64,000 bases of DNA from Dryococelus australis (taxonomy: Eukaryota; Arthropoda; Insecta; Phasmatodea; Phasmatidae), in contig CM056998.1 in NCBI GenBank assembly GCA_029891345.1, forward strand, positions 170,152,332-170,216,331, read 5' to 3'. Every line of letters begins with the position of its first letter. The stretch's first letter is position 1. Positions 11,386 through 24,770 of this stretch are shown here, piece by piece. Made by a program: the position numbers and the translations under genes. The notes under the pieces are model-generated. The model saw only the letters and a program-made list of their open reading frames with translations, searched no databases and had not been told where the DNA came from.

Positions 11386-13874
11386 ATGTCGGTGCTTTGC
11401 TGGTGAAGCATAGTACATTCGACATGCAAAAGATAGCGCAGCGTTCACAATGCTTTTTCTTGGTTGTTTGTTTACATTTGTGTATTGTGCACACATAAAT
11501 TTGTACTAGAGTGTATTCCTTTGGATACGAATTGATGGTCGGTTTACTATTGGTAAACACCAACGTTCATTAAACTTAAAGTTCGTTTTCCAAATAGATA
11601 TTTAATATAACTACTAGTTACAAGTTATTAATTTTCAACTGTATTACACTGGCTAAGTTTCTGAATGTTTATTTACTTTCTATGACCCAACAACACTTGA
11701 AATTTATTTGTGCAGTTATCACGTACAAAATAATAGTGTGGCGATAGGGTTATCACTGTGAGGGTACACCTCAGAGATATTTACTTGTTTACAGTTCGGT
11801 CAAATATTTATTATGGTTTTGATTTGAAAAAATAATAATAATTTCAAAATATTTATGTTTGACATTGAATAATGATGTAAATTGATATTTACCATTTTGT
11901 TCTATTTTTATGATAAATATTATTTTTGTCACTGGAGGAAAATAGTTCAAAGTAATTATAATAAGCTTGTTAATAACTTGTGACACATATCACTTGCATG
12001 TAATATTTGTGTATCCTGATTTGTAATCTGTATATACACATATTTATATGGTAAATAGGCGAGTTCTACCAAATACATAATCTGAATGGAGGAAGCGTTC
12101 GTTTTGTACTGCCAATTAACGTTTTGCTTGCTCTTTATATCCATTCAAATGAAACGCCATATGCTTAAGGGCCGGAGTTGTTGTTCCATAACCCAGGGCA
12201 ATGGCATGTGTTACATCAAATCTGAACCTTATGTACAATATGTAATCGTCTTTCTCCATGGAGCCATTGAAGAGGGTCGACGTACTGAAAAGGTCGATGA
12301 TGGAACATAATTAGTTTACGGAAGGAAGGTGAAGACATCCAGAAGGATGATGCGGCCTATTATCTACAGGGACGTAAGATTCCATTGCTGATGGTGAGGT
12401 AAACGTAGACTATTTAGCTACATGGAACTAACTTCTATATGGAATTAGTGGCTGAATTTCATACTGATCTATTTGAAAAAGAATTTAAGATGAAACATTA
12501 TTCAGAACACTGTGCAAGTTAAATTTAATTATCTTCCTGCAAAGCATTTTGCCTTAGAGTACTAAAGTTACATCCATTTGCCATGCTGAACTTAATTAGT
12601 TTCCGAATGAGCTACGTTAATAACTATAAAGTATAATTTCAAAATTTTAATAAAATAATTCCAGTACACAAAATGAGCATTTACCACGAACTTCTTTCAT
12701 GTGTTTGGCATCCTATATGCCAGGCTTAGATGTGGTTTATCCTCTGTAATTTTCATAGTAATTCAATCAAGGTCTTTTGTACACTTTTAAATAAATTAGA
12801 TGTACTATTTCCTCCTAATAAGGCAAACCATCCATATTACTGATCAGTATCGTAAAGCTACCACAATATATTTGATTATCCATATTAATGTGTTTGAAAT
12901 ATAATTTTAATCAATTCGTCTAATGAAGAGTAAATGTTGCTAAATTGCCCTGAAATAATTGTGTTTGTCCCAAGGGTAAATTTTGTTGTGTCTTGAGGTA
13001 CTTATGGTTATTTGCATCTTTGTCAGTGTGTTGTTGGTTGTTTTGACTATTAAAACTAATGTGTATAATTAATCTTAAAAGTGCTTTTACTTGTGTTTCA
13101 GTAGTTAGAAGATTATGTGTGTTGATTCTGTGGCATGCTAACATTTATACCTACTGGAAAATACCTCTTAAGAGCATGATACAAATATATCACTTGTTTA
13201 CCAGCAATTTCAAATAAGTAACATAATTCTAAAACACAGAATATGCTGGTGTAATTGCACATTTTATTACACACCTGCTCACCTATCTCATTCCTAGCCT
13301 GGTTTACTAGAGGGATTTTTTTCGTCTGCTACCATGCATTTATTTGTCTGCTTCCAGAGGTGTGTCAGACATACTTAATTTAATTACACTCATACGACAG
13401 TCATGCAGGTGAATGTTACTCCTGGGCTCTCAAGGCTTCCACCTACTATTAGTTGTATGTTTTGTAGTGTGAGCTGTGTGGTCCTGTGTGCAGCGAGGGT
13501 GGGACACTGGACTGAGGACTCTAAGTGTATGCCGGGCAATTAAAACAAAGATACACTGCCTTGTATCCCTTGCCTAATATGTGCATGTGTAACACTGCAA
13601 CAGATGGTCATCCCAACATAGTGACATGAAAGCGTTGTACACGTCTGCCCCACGATAGCATATCACAATTGTAACTTTTAGTATTTTAGCATGTTTTTAG
13701 GGTGATTGGTAACACTGCCCAGTAACTTTTTTATCTAGTTCAGCAGTATATTTTATTGGCCGGCCATATATTATAAACATCTGTGGTATTATGTATTTTG
13801 ATATTTGCAATAATAATATGTAGTTGTATATATTAAATTGTTTATATATTGGCATGCAAAATTATAACGTTATC
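11386..13874. other. AT-rich, intron- or intergenic-like stretch
   Basis: About 2.5 kb without recognisable coding regions, terminal repeats or microsatellites of note. Short open frames have low-complexity translations. Confidence 0.5.
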
Positions 13875-14300
13875 ATAAGGAGTGACCACCGTGTGGCGTT
13901 ACTGATGAGGCTTATGATGTCACCTGTTTGGCGCTGGTGTGTGTGTGCGCCAATCAGGCGAACAACGAGTTTTGCGAGAGACCGCCGGCGAGCGGGGCAG
14001 CAAGGCCACTGGTGTGTGATGAGGTCAGCTGGGAATATGCGGAAGTCAGTTGGAGTGGCTGGTCACTGTCCTGTCTTAATATCGTGCACTCCAGACTTGT
14101 CATGGGGTGTGGATCGTTACAAGTGGAAAATGAACTTAACATTTGTATGTACAGTGGACGGCGTTTTCCCCGCGAGCCACGAGTATAACCAATGTCTTGT
14201 CGAACAATTGAGAGGCAACGAGCAGCTAGCTGTTAAAATGGCTGGCCCTGCTATCACAGTGAGTGGATACGTGAGGAGGCGGGAACAAAACATAGTTGTT
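13875..14300 (+). promoter_or_regulatory. CpG-rich, promoter-like island
   Basis: Roughly 20 CpG dinucleotides occur in about 420 bp, against a CpG-poor surround. A CCAAT motif lies at about 13950 (GCCAATCAGG) with a GCGAGAGACCGCCGGCGAGC block just after. No convincing TATA box is seen at the expected place. The pattern fits an unmethylated promoter of a broadly expressed gene reading to the right. Transcription start and orientation are inferred from the candidate exon at its right end. Confidence 0.4.
14238..14258 (+). CDS. Candidate first coding exon, gene unknown
   Basis: ATG in a strong context (TTAAAATGG) starts MAGPAIT and runs into a donor-like GTGAGT at 14259. It sits at the downstream end of the CpG-rich island, where a first exon would be expected. 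The frame stays open upstream to 13824 and downstream to 14375, so an unspliced 183-codon frame is the alternative. Its Arg/Cys/Val-rich composition does not look like a conserved domain. No downstream exon was identified. Confidence 0.25.
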
Positions 14301-16160
14301 GTTAGAACAGAAGAACAGCAAATTATATGTAATTATTACAGGACACATTTTTGTACAGTATTTGTCTCACAATAAGTTCTAGTGGATTTTGTGGTGGAAC
14401 AGTTCCATTCGTTAATGTGTCGCATATGGTACAAAGTTACACGAACAAGAGTGACTGTATGGAATACTATATTGAATGAAACTTTTATTCCGCTGTGTAA
14501 TTAGTTTGATTCCCATCTGTGTCGCGAGTATGTCGCGCTGGAATTATTTACCTTATGCAACATGACTGGCAAAGTGGTTAGTGTGATTGACTCTTTTGAA
14601 AATCACGTTGTGGAAACAAAGGAAGATTAAGTGTTCTGCCGAGTGGTCCGACGTCTTGTGGAGTTTGTTAACTGCTGCAGTGATCAGATGAGCGGAGTCG
14701 CAGTGGATGCGTGTGGGGTACATTCTACGAGTCATGGCGCAGGGGGCACGCATGTCTCGTCGCAGTTTTTTTCATGGTCATTTGGTTTGCTGCAATTTTC
14801 CACAGGCCTATAGAAGGGCCGCTGCTGAAGTATGTTACTGTAAACGTCATGGAGCATCCTTTCTGGATTAAGGAGATTGTGTAAGGCTGACCAGATTAAG
14901 GACCTCATCAGTACGGAACAAGGCGGTAACTTCATTTAAAACTCTGTACAATCATGTGTGGTTTGTGGTCTCAAACTTTTTATATGGTTATGGGTACATG
15001 TTGCGAGTACAAACTCTTTTTACATCATGTAAAGTTAGAAACGGAAAGTGTGTGGACATTTCTAGTTGGCTGTAGTTTTATAAGGAAATATAGCTATTTA
15101 AACGTGCGTGTAAATGTAGTATTGCTGACTATATTTTCATATGTTTTAATACCAACCACGAACTGAAAGTTGTGTGAGCAATGTATTTAAATTTGTGCAA
15201 GTATAATTAGTTCATTAAATTATGGTACTCATAGATTTGAGAGTTTAAAAACATTATTTGTTCACCACCTTATGTAAACATGAGAAAGTACTCTGCTGAA
15301 TATTTCATTCTATATCTTGTTGAATAACGAGTGTAGTAGTGTTAGTGTTGGTATTGTGATATGGTCAGTGGGTTTTTAAGACAAGTGCGCTTTTCTTCCC
15401 ATGTGGAGTGGGTAGGTGTGTTAAAATTTGCATTTTGCGATTGAGGCAAATTTGAAATACCGGACATTCCCTTTGCAGGGGTTGAAGGTGTCTCAATAGC
15501 TACAAACTTTTCATAACAAATTGTCTTGGAATTTAGTGACAGTAGGTATCTTCTGTTACAAAAATATATTTATTTTATTTTGTCAGCAAAGTTCCGAATT
15601 TTGATTGGTGCACAATTGTAGTGGCCCGAATAATGGAAAATAACGTGCAAAGTGCTGGTCAGTTAAAGTTACAAATTTGCCAAGTCTGCCGCACCAGCAC
15701 CGTACTATAGAGCGTCTCACTCTTAGATTGCAATGTGCGGTGTAATGGACATTCACACTCTCTTTCCAATGCACAATTTCTGTCGTTAACGCTGTCCTTG
15801 TTCCTGCGGGCGCTGTTGCCTGACAAGTTATTTTTTTTTGCAACTTCGAAAAAGAAAACTATCTACGTTGCGTGTGCGCCGTCGAATCAAAATTATAGGG
15901 TTTCTTACAGGCTTCAGTTTCAAAGGAGTTGCTTAGCTTTGCGTCGCAGGATTGAACACCTTTACAAGTTGGCAGGGAGGTAAACAGATAAAAATTATCT
16001 TAATCAGGCAGTTACCTTCACCGCTAATTTGTTTCTCAGCTTGTCAGTTATATCACAAAGCTGAAGCAATCTGGCAACAGTGAGGGCCGTGAGCCCTGTA
16101 CTGAAATCTAAGCAGGAGACGGACAATAGCAATCCACCAACTTATTGTAGCAGGGCCTTA
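14301..16160. other. Spacer, no gene recognised
   Basis: Mostly AT-rich sequence. The part at about 15650-15960 is slightly richer in CpG and has overlapping open frames on both strands (15583-15843 minus, 15735-15983 plus), but neither translation resembles a known domain. Confidence 0.4.
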
Positions 16161-16262
16161 ACTAGGCTAAGTATATATTTTTTTGACTTGTTCCATATCT
16201 TAAAGCCACCATGGTGACCAAGGGATCCAAGGAATGTAAAATAGATAAATAAATTAATTAAT
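16161..16262 (+). repeat. Probable 3' end of a LINE or LINE-tailed SINE
   Basis: GACTTGTTCCATATCTTAAA is followed shortly by AAGGGATCCAAGGAATGTAA and an ATAAATAAATTAATTAATT tail. A G(A)CTTGTTCCA-CATC...GGAACGT...(AAATA)n arrangement is a frequent insect LINE/SINE 3' terminus as I remember it. No upstream coding part is present, so this is a 5'-truncated copy. Confidence 0.4.
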
Positions 16263-19200
16263 TCATTTTTTCAACAGAAATGTAGCAACATAAACTAAAA
16301 ATATTATCGTTATAACAATTGTAGCTAGGCCACTGTGCTTGTGTTGTGTTTTGAATGTGCTTACCTCTATAACTGTGAATGTGTTAGGTATATGTCAATT
16401 GTAGCCCGGGCCTTAAGTAACTACATACTAGAATTGCTATTACTCAAACTAATAGCCATACATGGGCCGGCCAAAGCAAACGCCTATTTTTACACTCCAA
16501 ACACTGACCAAAACAGTTTACTTACCCAGGTGAATGTCAGATGCAGTTTACGTATCTTGTACGTACCTACTTTTATCAAAAGTCAAATACGATATGCTCC
16601 ACGTTACAGTCAACATTCGAATTAATAAATTTACATTGAATGTATTTGCAGAATAAATAAAAACAAAAAGAAAAACATATAAGCTGTCCCCTGAACACCC
16701 CTCTCTTATTGACGACTTAACAGGACTACCAACAGCAATTTTTGCAGAAATAAATTTTCCTGGTACAGGGAAAGCAGCAGAATGGTTCTAATAAAAACAA
16801 TGCGAATCGCTACAGTAAATGATTTCATTGTTGTGAATTCATTTTTGATCCGCTTTATTATTGTACTAAACAGAAGTTGGACAAATCGGTATCGAGATTT
16901 CATTTTAATAATCATGAACATGCACCGGAGGGTGTGTGTTCTTGCAATTGAAAAGGCTGTGGGAAATTACGTCAGTGGAAAGAGAAGTATCTTTCAGTAA
17001 TGATTGTTTGGTTAGAAATGTGTGTTAGATGTTGGAGTGTCAGCGTATTTCACGACTACATGTGATAAATATGTACGTCATAGAGCAGTATACGTGATGA
17101 GTTAGTACAATAAGAGACATAACTTGATTGTCACTGAGAATTTTTCAATTATTCGGCCCGTAATTTCGGGAGCGTCTAATAGGCCAGGTAGCACATGTGA
17201 ATTCCACCGAGGCTCGAAGTCGTGACTCTAGGTTACAGTAGTTATGTATTGATTTTTTTTTATTGTTTCATCTGTAAATGTAAGAGGATATCGGTTCAGC
17301 GATACTTACCCTAGTGTACATCAGTAACTACAGTAATGCCATGAGCTTATAATTGGACACTACCATAACCTCTTCATTTAAATAATTACGGTACAGTGAA
17401 ACGTACTAATTAAAAAATTTAATTATTACAAATTATTATTTCTGAGTATTTTATTGAAAATATTAATTTGGGAGAATATTACACACTATTTTAAAAGTTG
17501 TGAAGGGGGTACTTGGAACTAGGCCCTAACCTAGTACGAATTACCCCAGAAACACATGTTTACCTTTCACTTACCCACAGTGTTTATTTTATTTCCCATA
17601 GATCTGCACCTGGGTCAATAAGCTCCAGGCTATATAAGAAACTTATTATACATTTGGTACCTAGTCTATGCAATGTCCTTTAATGTTCCAGTGTTTCCTT
17701 ATAGTACCGAAGTGATGACTTGATACACGTAATACCGTTTTTATAACAGGCAAAGAGTTTTAGATCAAGTTATTAATACCTGATATGCTAGACCTCTTTT
17801 AATTATTTGACTACCACCTGTGTTGGCTCGTATTTGAATTGATGCTTAAATGTTTTAAAAGAATCACATTTGGTAAAATACACATATTGTAAATTATTGT
17901 AGAACTTTTTAATTACCTATGTTATAATACGTTTTACCTTTTATGCATAAATTCGCTGATTTCATTTTGTTAGTCACAAGTGCTGCTTTTATTACAAATT
18001 GAGTAATTTCAAAATGCTATTTCTAGACAGTACCTATGTTTGAAAGTAAATAAAATCTTTTTGTAGCCTATGTATTAAGGAAAAATTGCCGCATAGTAAA
18101 GTTTTTAACCATTAAATTATATATTATGGCCTAATGTTTAGGTATGCCTACCTACTTGCCTGCAAGGTATTTGAGGATAATTTAAAAAAAAGGGGGTTTC
18201 ATACATAACAGGTGAGGTTAGTAAAAGATTGTTGGCTGATGTGTATGATATTGCCAAAAGTACAAAGTACAGAAGTCCAGTAGCTAATGTATATTTAAAA
18301 AATTATTTCATACGTTAGGAATTTTGAACCTCAGAGGACTCATAAAAAATAGTATTGATTTGGCTTGTTTCAGAGTGCTTATGTCGTGCTACCTTGCAGT
18401 TTTTATTTACAGTTGGTATTTATGCATTTGAAATATTTCCCAGCTTTACAAGTCAGGCCTATTTACAAAATTTGATTTTTTTGTTGCAGTGCTTTTAACA
18501 GTTTTGAAAGTTTTCGTATTTTGATGTCTGCATTGTAGCTGTATTCTGAAGGTGATGACTTCCACCTTTTTTTGGAAAGGACGGCTGTAAATGGAAACTC
18601 TAACATTAATTTTTGGCCTGTAAATGTTAAGTAGATCTGTTTATCATGTTTTTTTTTTTATTTCAGCTTTAATGGCTTCTGCAACACACTTGGAAGCACA
18701 GTAGGAATATATTTGTGAGGTGAGTAAAATCAGTTTGTAAATTATGTAATGTTATAAGTGAGCAATTAAATTCAAATGAAGTTAATTTGGTGTTGGTAAG
18801 CCCTATTTGGGGTTTTCAGGGATTATTCATATTTTATCATCGAAACAAAAACTTTGCTTGGCCATTTTATTGCCGCAAGTTAATTTTTGTAAGTGAGGCA
18901 TTTTTGTTTTTTTTTTGTGCCGAAACACTGTTAATACTGTATATTTTCCTGTATTAAGTGTGGTAAAGAAGGTTTAATGGTCTTGTGTAAAACTTCCCAT
19001 CGTTAATTAAATAAGGTACAGAAAATGCTTACGAAATACAAATGAACTTTGATAGAACAGTAAGGTTTCACGTCTGCTCTATCACTATAAAAATATCAGT
19101 CAGAACAGAGATCATCACAGATATTAAAAATTTGTACAAGGGACAATAACTCTCTGCTGTAGATGTAATAGTGAAAATTATGTTGTTGACTTGATGGAAA

Positions 19201-19700
19201 AACTAAAACAAACGAGTGTAATGCCAATGCACTTGAAATATAATCAACCATATAACTATCATGTTAAGAAATTTGACAGCAAAAAAAATTGGTTTAATGT
19301 CTGTGCAATAATTTCAAAGCCAGTATGTGGGTGTTCCCAGACGTACTTGGTTAACTATGAAACATGTTTTATCGAAGCTAAAGTATCACATCACATGGAT
19401 ATGTATAGAATTCGACAATGCCAAAATTTTGAATAAAGACTGCACTTCCTAACCATTAAAATGTTTTCGACGATGGTTCACTTAGATCCAGGAAGCCAGT
19501 AAAAAATTTTTAATGTTAAAGTTTGTGACGAGGATTGATAGTGTACAACCTAAATATTTGTTCAGAATTCCACATGTTACTTCAAGAGTGCTGCATTTTG
19601 GCAACTCAAATATCAAAAGGCAAGTCTATTGCGTGTCCAAAGTATTTGAAATAATTTCTGTAGTCAACGTACTTTTCTTACGCCTCATTGGCCTATCCCT
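16263..19700. other. Long AT-rich stretch without recognisable genes
   Basis: Intron-like sequence. Small open frames (for example 16782-17000 and 19191-19436, both plus) show no domain. An acceptor-like tract with a donor-like GTGAGT brackets 18667-18719, but stop codons occur in all useful frames, so no exon is called. Confidence 0.45.
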
Positions 19701-19762
19701 TGTGTAACCAGATGTCCCACTTTTACAGGACTGTCCAGCTTCAGGAAAATGTGACTCATTGT
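19701..19762 (+). repeat. Short repeat fragment (TAACCAGATGTCCC type)
   Basis: TAACCAGATGTCCCACTTTT then ACAGGACTGTCC resembles the end of a widespread animal repeat with a CCAGATGTCCCGATTTT signature, from memory. Only about 60 bp are visible. Confidence 0.25.
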
Positions 19763-21320
19763 TGCCACTGTTTACTGTGGAAAAAAAAAAAATTCCCGTG
19801 CTATGGAGATAACAATAACAGTTAGCCTTTCTGAGTTTGGACCGATGGAACAGCTCATAGCTAGTAGACTCTAGTATAAATATTTAAATTTTTTTAGTTA
19901 AAATTAAAATTATTGTAATACTGTTTGCTATTTGAGCACAAAGTCATCAGGATATGGATAATACATCATCAAAACAATACAATGATGATGCATATAAAAT
20001 GCTAAAATGTAGTTTCATTATAAAATAAGTAAACAATATCAACATAAGCGCCTTACAAAGTATGTCACAATTTAACATGGACATCCTTTTTTGCAAGGGA
20101 GAATGGAAATTTTTTATTTTAACATAATAGTCTTACTGTTGTTATTAATCTTATTTCCATCCATAATTTGTTGTAAATTTTGACAGCTGAATTAGCTTTT
20201 TGAAACTTTAACTTAAAATTTTTATAGTAATATGTGTATCTTTCTTAGGTAACCCAAAATATTATAGTAATCTATACTATTACTACTTAAATATTTTGCA
20301 AAAATATATAAGTATGGCAGTCAGTCTATTGTGTGTTCTAAATTTTATTTCATTAGACATGTAACTTTTAAAGTGAATTAAAATTGTAATTTCAGATTTT
20401 TGTAATTTAAATTATTTTTTTTATCTTCTACAAAATTACATTTTGTCTAGCATTACAGAAACAGAAAACAGGGGAAACCTGGAAAAAGTTAGGGAATTTT
20501 ATATTTTTTGAAAAGTCAGGGAAATTTATGCGAGATTTGGGAATTCAGAAAAAATTTGTACTGTGCATTATTTTGGTTTATGCCATCTTTGTGGGAAGAT
20601 TTAAAAGCCTGAGTGTGATTTTGTTGCTTTGTGTGTATTCGTAGCATCAAGCACCGATATGTAGAAATGTGGTTTTCAGCGACAGCTTAAAACGTTGCAA
20701 AAAAATTAAATCAAATAACAATTTCAACGTATGTAGTAGGTTTTCAATAAGTTGTGACTTTGTATGTGTCTTGTTTTTGTATTGTCACTTTATTTCGTGC
20801 CCTGAGAGAGTTAGGTAATATAATATTTGAGCTCTTGTCATTTTTTTCCCCATGTCTTAACATCCATATAATTTTTTTTTTTTTTTTTTTTTATTGTTTG
20901 TCTAATTTTGTATATAGAAAAGTGCAGTGTGGAATGCATTCTCTCAATGTTTGTAGGAACTAATAACCTCCCATGCTAGTTGTTTTACAGTTGAGTAAGA
21001 ATTTACAGAGTTGAAACAACAGTTTCACTGTGTAATTTCATTGTTGTGTATATCTTTTTTGTGTGGTCCATGTTGAAGTGTATACAATGGACTTTGAGCA
21101 GTGCCATCAAGAGTACTGAATTCACCATGAATTAACATGGCAAAACCAGTGTTTACCTTTGTCATGTCAACATAGTAGAGGATAATTAAAAGTTAGGCCT
21201 ATGTTGAAATGAACTAAAATATGTGCGTGCTTATGTGAAGATGACTTAGTAATGCTTGTAGTAAGTCGCCAGTTTGGTTCTGTTCTGCTGCTAGTTCCAA
21301 ATGTAGCAATAGTACATACA
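19763..21320. other. AT-rich spacer with one GGGAAA-type repeat fragment
   Basis: Contains a stretch at 20458-20548 with GGGGAAACCTGGAAAAAG and AAAAGTCAGGGAAATTT. A similar GGAAAACAGGGAA / CAGGGAATTT stretch recurs near 61330-61425, suggesting two fragments of the same dispersed repeat. A 22-T run lies near 20872-20892. No gene. Confidence 0.4.
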
Positions 21321-21552
21321 GGTGATTCATGATAAAGTGAGCACTTTTGAAAGCTCCCTCATTTTAAGTACTAGTCAATAAATATATTTTATTTTAGCTT
21401 TAGACGTCAATTTCCGAATGTGTTTGAATATACATACAGTATTTATTACTTACATGGAAATATTTTTTTTAAAGGTGGCTAAACAATAAAAAATTGCAAA
21501 AAGAAAAAAAGTAACTAGGGCCTCAAAAGTGCTCACTTTACCGTGAACAGCA
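21321..21552. mobile_element. MITE, GTTCACGG family, short form (about 232 bp)
   Basis: Left end GGTGATTCATGATAAAGTGA continues GCACTTTTGAAAGC. The right end is CAAAAGTGCTCACTTTACCG then TGAACAGC, an inverted copy of the left. The inside is AT-rich with no protein. It matches the copies at 51910 and 59076 in length and internal landmarks (AATAGTCAATAAA, GTTTATTACTTACATGG-like). Confidence 0.8.
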
Positions 21553-22900
21553 TATAATGGTTTTTATTCAAAGCTGGTGCAGGCCAATCGTGATTTGGAA
21601 AAATATCACTCATTGAAGTATATATGGCAGAAAAAGTATTGCAATGTATTTTCATTGTTTGTGAAACGTTAGTTAAGGGGAATGAGGAGGCTGGGAGTTT
21701 GTGCATGATTTTAGGAATAAAGGTTGTTTGGAAATTTAATATGAAAATGATACACAAGTTTTATTTACAAAGCATAATAGTAAAAATAATAATAATAATA
21801 TATCTATGCTTTGTAATAAAGTCTTACATACAGTAAATTGTTTATACATAATACACATTTATACACTGTGGGCGCAGATATTGGACTAACCTTGTAATTC
21901 ATATTTTAGTGTTGTCTTGTAATACTTTTACGTTAACATTTTTGTCTCGCTATTTATCACAGGTCCACTGAAATTCTCTCGTGCCTTCTGACAGGGACAT
22001 TCCCGCTCCTCCTCCCAACAGGTTTAGAACCCATGTTTTAAACTATAATAGCCTACTAGGCAGCTGCTGCATAGCCGCGTGGGTGGCTGAATAGACCGTT
22101 GCCCCCTCACATTCAGACAACTTCCCCATTATCATCATAAGGCTGCATCGGTGCCATTCTAGCCCCATTCCCCTTTGAGAAAACCAAAAAAACTGTAACA
22201 TTGTCTATGTGCGAAAACTTTGTATGGTGGACACATTCGCCCCTTCCCCAGGTCCACCAAGAGAAATTCCGGGACCCCTCCCCTCTTCTCACAAAAATCG
22301 ACCATTTGCAACAACATAAATAGTAGTCATCCATTCAAAAAGAGTTAATAAGTTTTGAGCATCAAAATTAGACTTTTACATAATACTTTTTTATATAAAT
22401 AAACATTTGAGAGTCTGGCCTGACCCCCCCCCCCCCCCCTCCAGCTCACCCGGGCCCCTGAGCATTGTGCCCTCTTGCCCCCCCCCTCCTTGGTAGACTT
22501 GCCCCTCCACCACACATTCTTTCACGTGTGATTATGTTTATTTGTAATGACAGTTAGGACTGTTTCTACATGTTTATGCTGGAGGTGAATCTCATCTATA
22601 CTGAACTGCTTTCAGTATTAGGAATGAATAAAAAGAAAATTGTTAGTACTTAAAAGGTAGTTTTTCAAAAACTTCAGTACAAGAGCTGTATAAGTTGCTC
22701 GCATTGATTTTTTTTTTACATGTACTATTTGCGGGATATTATTATGTAGTTTTTCTTAGTGTTCGTCGTATAGTAAAAGCTAAAAACATACCATTTTCTT
22801 CTGTCTCCCTCATTCACAATATCAGATATATTATTTATAATGCCTGCTCTCTGTTCACTTTATCTTATCATTTCCATGTGAGATAAGAAAACTAAGCTGG
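21553..22900. other. Spacer with C-rich repeat remnant
   Basis: AT-rich sequence except for about 21970-22510. That part is C-rich on the plus strand, includes a 16-C run (22424-22439) and shorter C-runs, and resembles a decayed non-autonomous transposon. No terminal repeats could be paired and no gene is seen. Confidence 0.35.
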
Positions 22901-23263
22901 AAGTGTTGATTTCAACGTGACTGTTTAATGCCTTATCGAACAGCGCTTGACGTTTCTGGCTTACAAAGTCTGCGTGCTGGTTCATGTGTGCAAATTTTTC
23001 ACATCCGACAGTAGGTTTTTGCCCATATACCATTGTGTTAAGTCGTGCAGGGAATGTTTTTCCAGCTTGTTAGCGAAGAAGTGTCTGTGTTTGAGGAAGT
23101 GATTTGAGATTTGTTGGAATTTTTTTTTTTTTTTGCGGATTGCACATCACTCAACGTTCGAGCTTGGTTGCGTAGTGCTGTGGTGTTTAAAACTTCAGTT
23201 GGAACGGGCAGCTTATTCGTACTTCGGTGTGCTTCTGATATGTACAAAACCTGTATATAGATA
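22901..23263 (+). promoter_or_regulatory. CpG-enriched patch upstream of a candidate exon
   Basis: CpG sites are clearly denser than in flanking DNA and continue through the open frame at 23264-23455. No TATA box or other core element is evident. It may be a promoter for a rightward gene. Confidence 0.25.
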
Positions 23264-23455
23264 ATGCTGTCTTCGCGTATAGGAGTTGTGTTGACTGATG
23301 CACGTCGGGCTACGCATCGTATAGTACGCACTGTACTAGACAAGCAATCCCAACAAACACAAGTGACAACAGATGAAAGACGCAGGCGTAAATCTGCACC
23401 CTTACTTAGAATCCCCTCATCATCAGGCTTCAAGTTTGAAAATGTGGTGTTATTT
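23264..23455 (+). CDS. Candidate coding exon, 64 codons, gene unknown
   Basis: ATG at 23264 opens a frame of 64 codons that ends in phase at TTT|GTAAGT (donor at 23456). The translation starts MLSSRIGVVLTDARRATHRI, includes the basic stretch DERRRRKSAPLLRIP and then SSSGFKFENVV. RRRRKS is a possible basophilic-kinase or nuclear-localisation-like motif; this is inference. Amino-acid composition is balanced, unlike most open frames nearby. Against it: the minus strand is also open over 23038-23433, the donor lacks a consensus -1 G, and I do not recognise the protein. Confidence 0.35.
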
Positions 23456-24770
23456 GTAAGTACACAGTTTTTCCATCAGTAATTCCAGCGTTTACTGTAG
23501 GTAATTTGTTGTCATAGTCTTCCAAAAATTACTACCTACTTGATTTGGGCTGTAATTGGCAGTCCATATATAACTGATTTTTATTTGAGTGTTTCCCTCC
23601 CCCCCTCCCCCAGTATATTTGTTGTTTTGTGTGTTTCTTTCATTCTTTCAAATTTTTTTGTATGTGGTTTTTTTTACTTTGGAGTGTTTGCCTTTGATTC
23701 AGGTACATAATTTTGTTGGTTCTGTAAAATTCTAAGAAATATCCTAAATTGTTATCCACATATTCTTGATAATATGTATGGTATGCTTATATACGTACAT
23801 ACAATCACTTTAAGTTTGTTGATGTAACTCTTATTTAATAGGTATCCTATTCTAAGCATGCGATTCTTGGTGGACAAGTCAAAGATAGTAACGAGTCTTC
23901 AAAATGTTGGTGTAAAGTGATGGGAGAGGGAGTTTCATTCATGGTTGTTGAATATGTTACATTAGTACCCTACATTGCTTTATTTCACATTTCTTCTGAA
24001 ATATTTCCTATATAATTTTTTTCCAACATTATTTGAATATGAAGTTTTGTGTTTGTTTTGAAAACCTTTACAACATATTTCAGTGGTATTGCATAATATT
24101 CGTGCCACACATTTAAATGGGTGAATGGAGGCTGTGTGAGTTGTATTAAACATTTGTTCACATGTACAACTTGTGAGAGATGAGTATTTTGATAACTATC
24201 CTAACATAAGAATTGTCTACCTCGTAACCCGAGACAAGGCATAACCACTGCTGTGACCACTGCAATAGCTTCTGATTTATATAGTTAACCATTCTGCTTT
24301 GCTGATCAGGTGCCTCCAATGAGATATATATATACTGCATGTTATTAACCTATGGCATAATGGTTTTGTTAAGACTAGTTAACCACAGAGTAGAGAATCC
24401 TCAAAGATTGTGTCTTGACTGCATTGAGTGCACTGGATTGAGTTAAAATTTTCAGTTGTAGAATTTTAAGACGATTGTGTGTGTCCTTCTCTACATTGTG
24501 GCATACACCGAGTGATATTTTATGTTGTGGTGCTATGTAGAATATTCAGATTATTGATGTGCGACTAGTAGACTTGGGTAATCAAAGGATAAACATTTTT
24601 GTATTAATCTAAATGGTGAAGGATATTTTAGTGAGGTACCAGTAGGGTTGCTGATGATCATTTGATGTCTACTTCTGTGCAATACAAGCAAATACGTAAA
24701 TATTGAATTAGTCTAATAATTGTAATGTCCACAGATGTATATCTTCTTGATCAGTAACCTCGTCAGGAAT
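23456..24770. other. AT-rich spacer, no gene recognised
   Basis: T-rich, intron-like sequence without paired repeats or coding-like frames. Confidence 0.45.

Noticed and set aside
13824..14375. 183-codon plus-strand open frame
   Set aside because: Low-specificity Arg/Cys/Val-rich translation over a CpG island with no domain. A short exon ending at the donor at 14259 or untranslated leader fits equally well.
18661..18722. A 53-bp exon between a strong acceptor and GTGAGT
   Set aside because: Frames contain stops (TAA, TAG or TGA) within the putative exon, so it could only be untranslated; not supported further.
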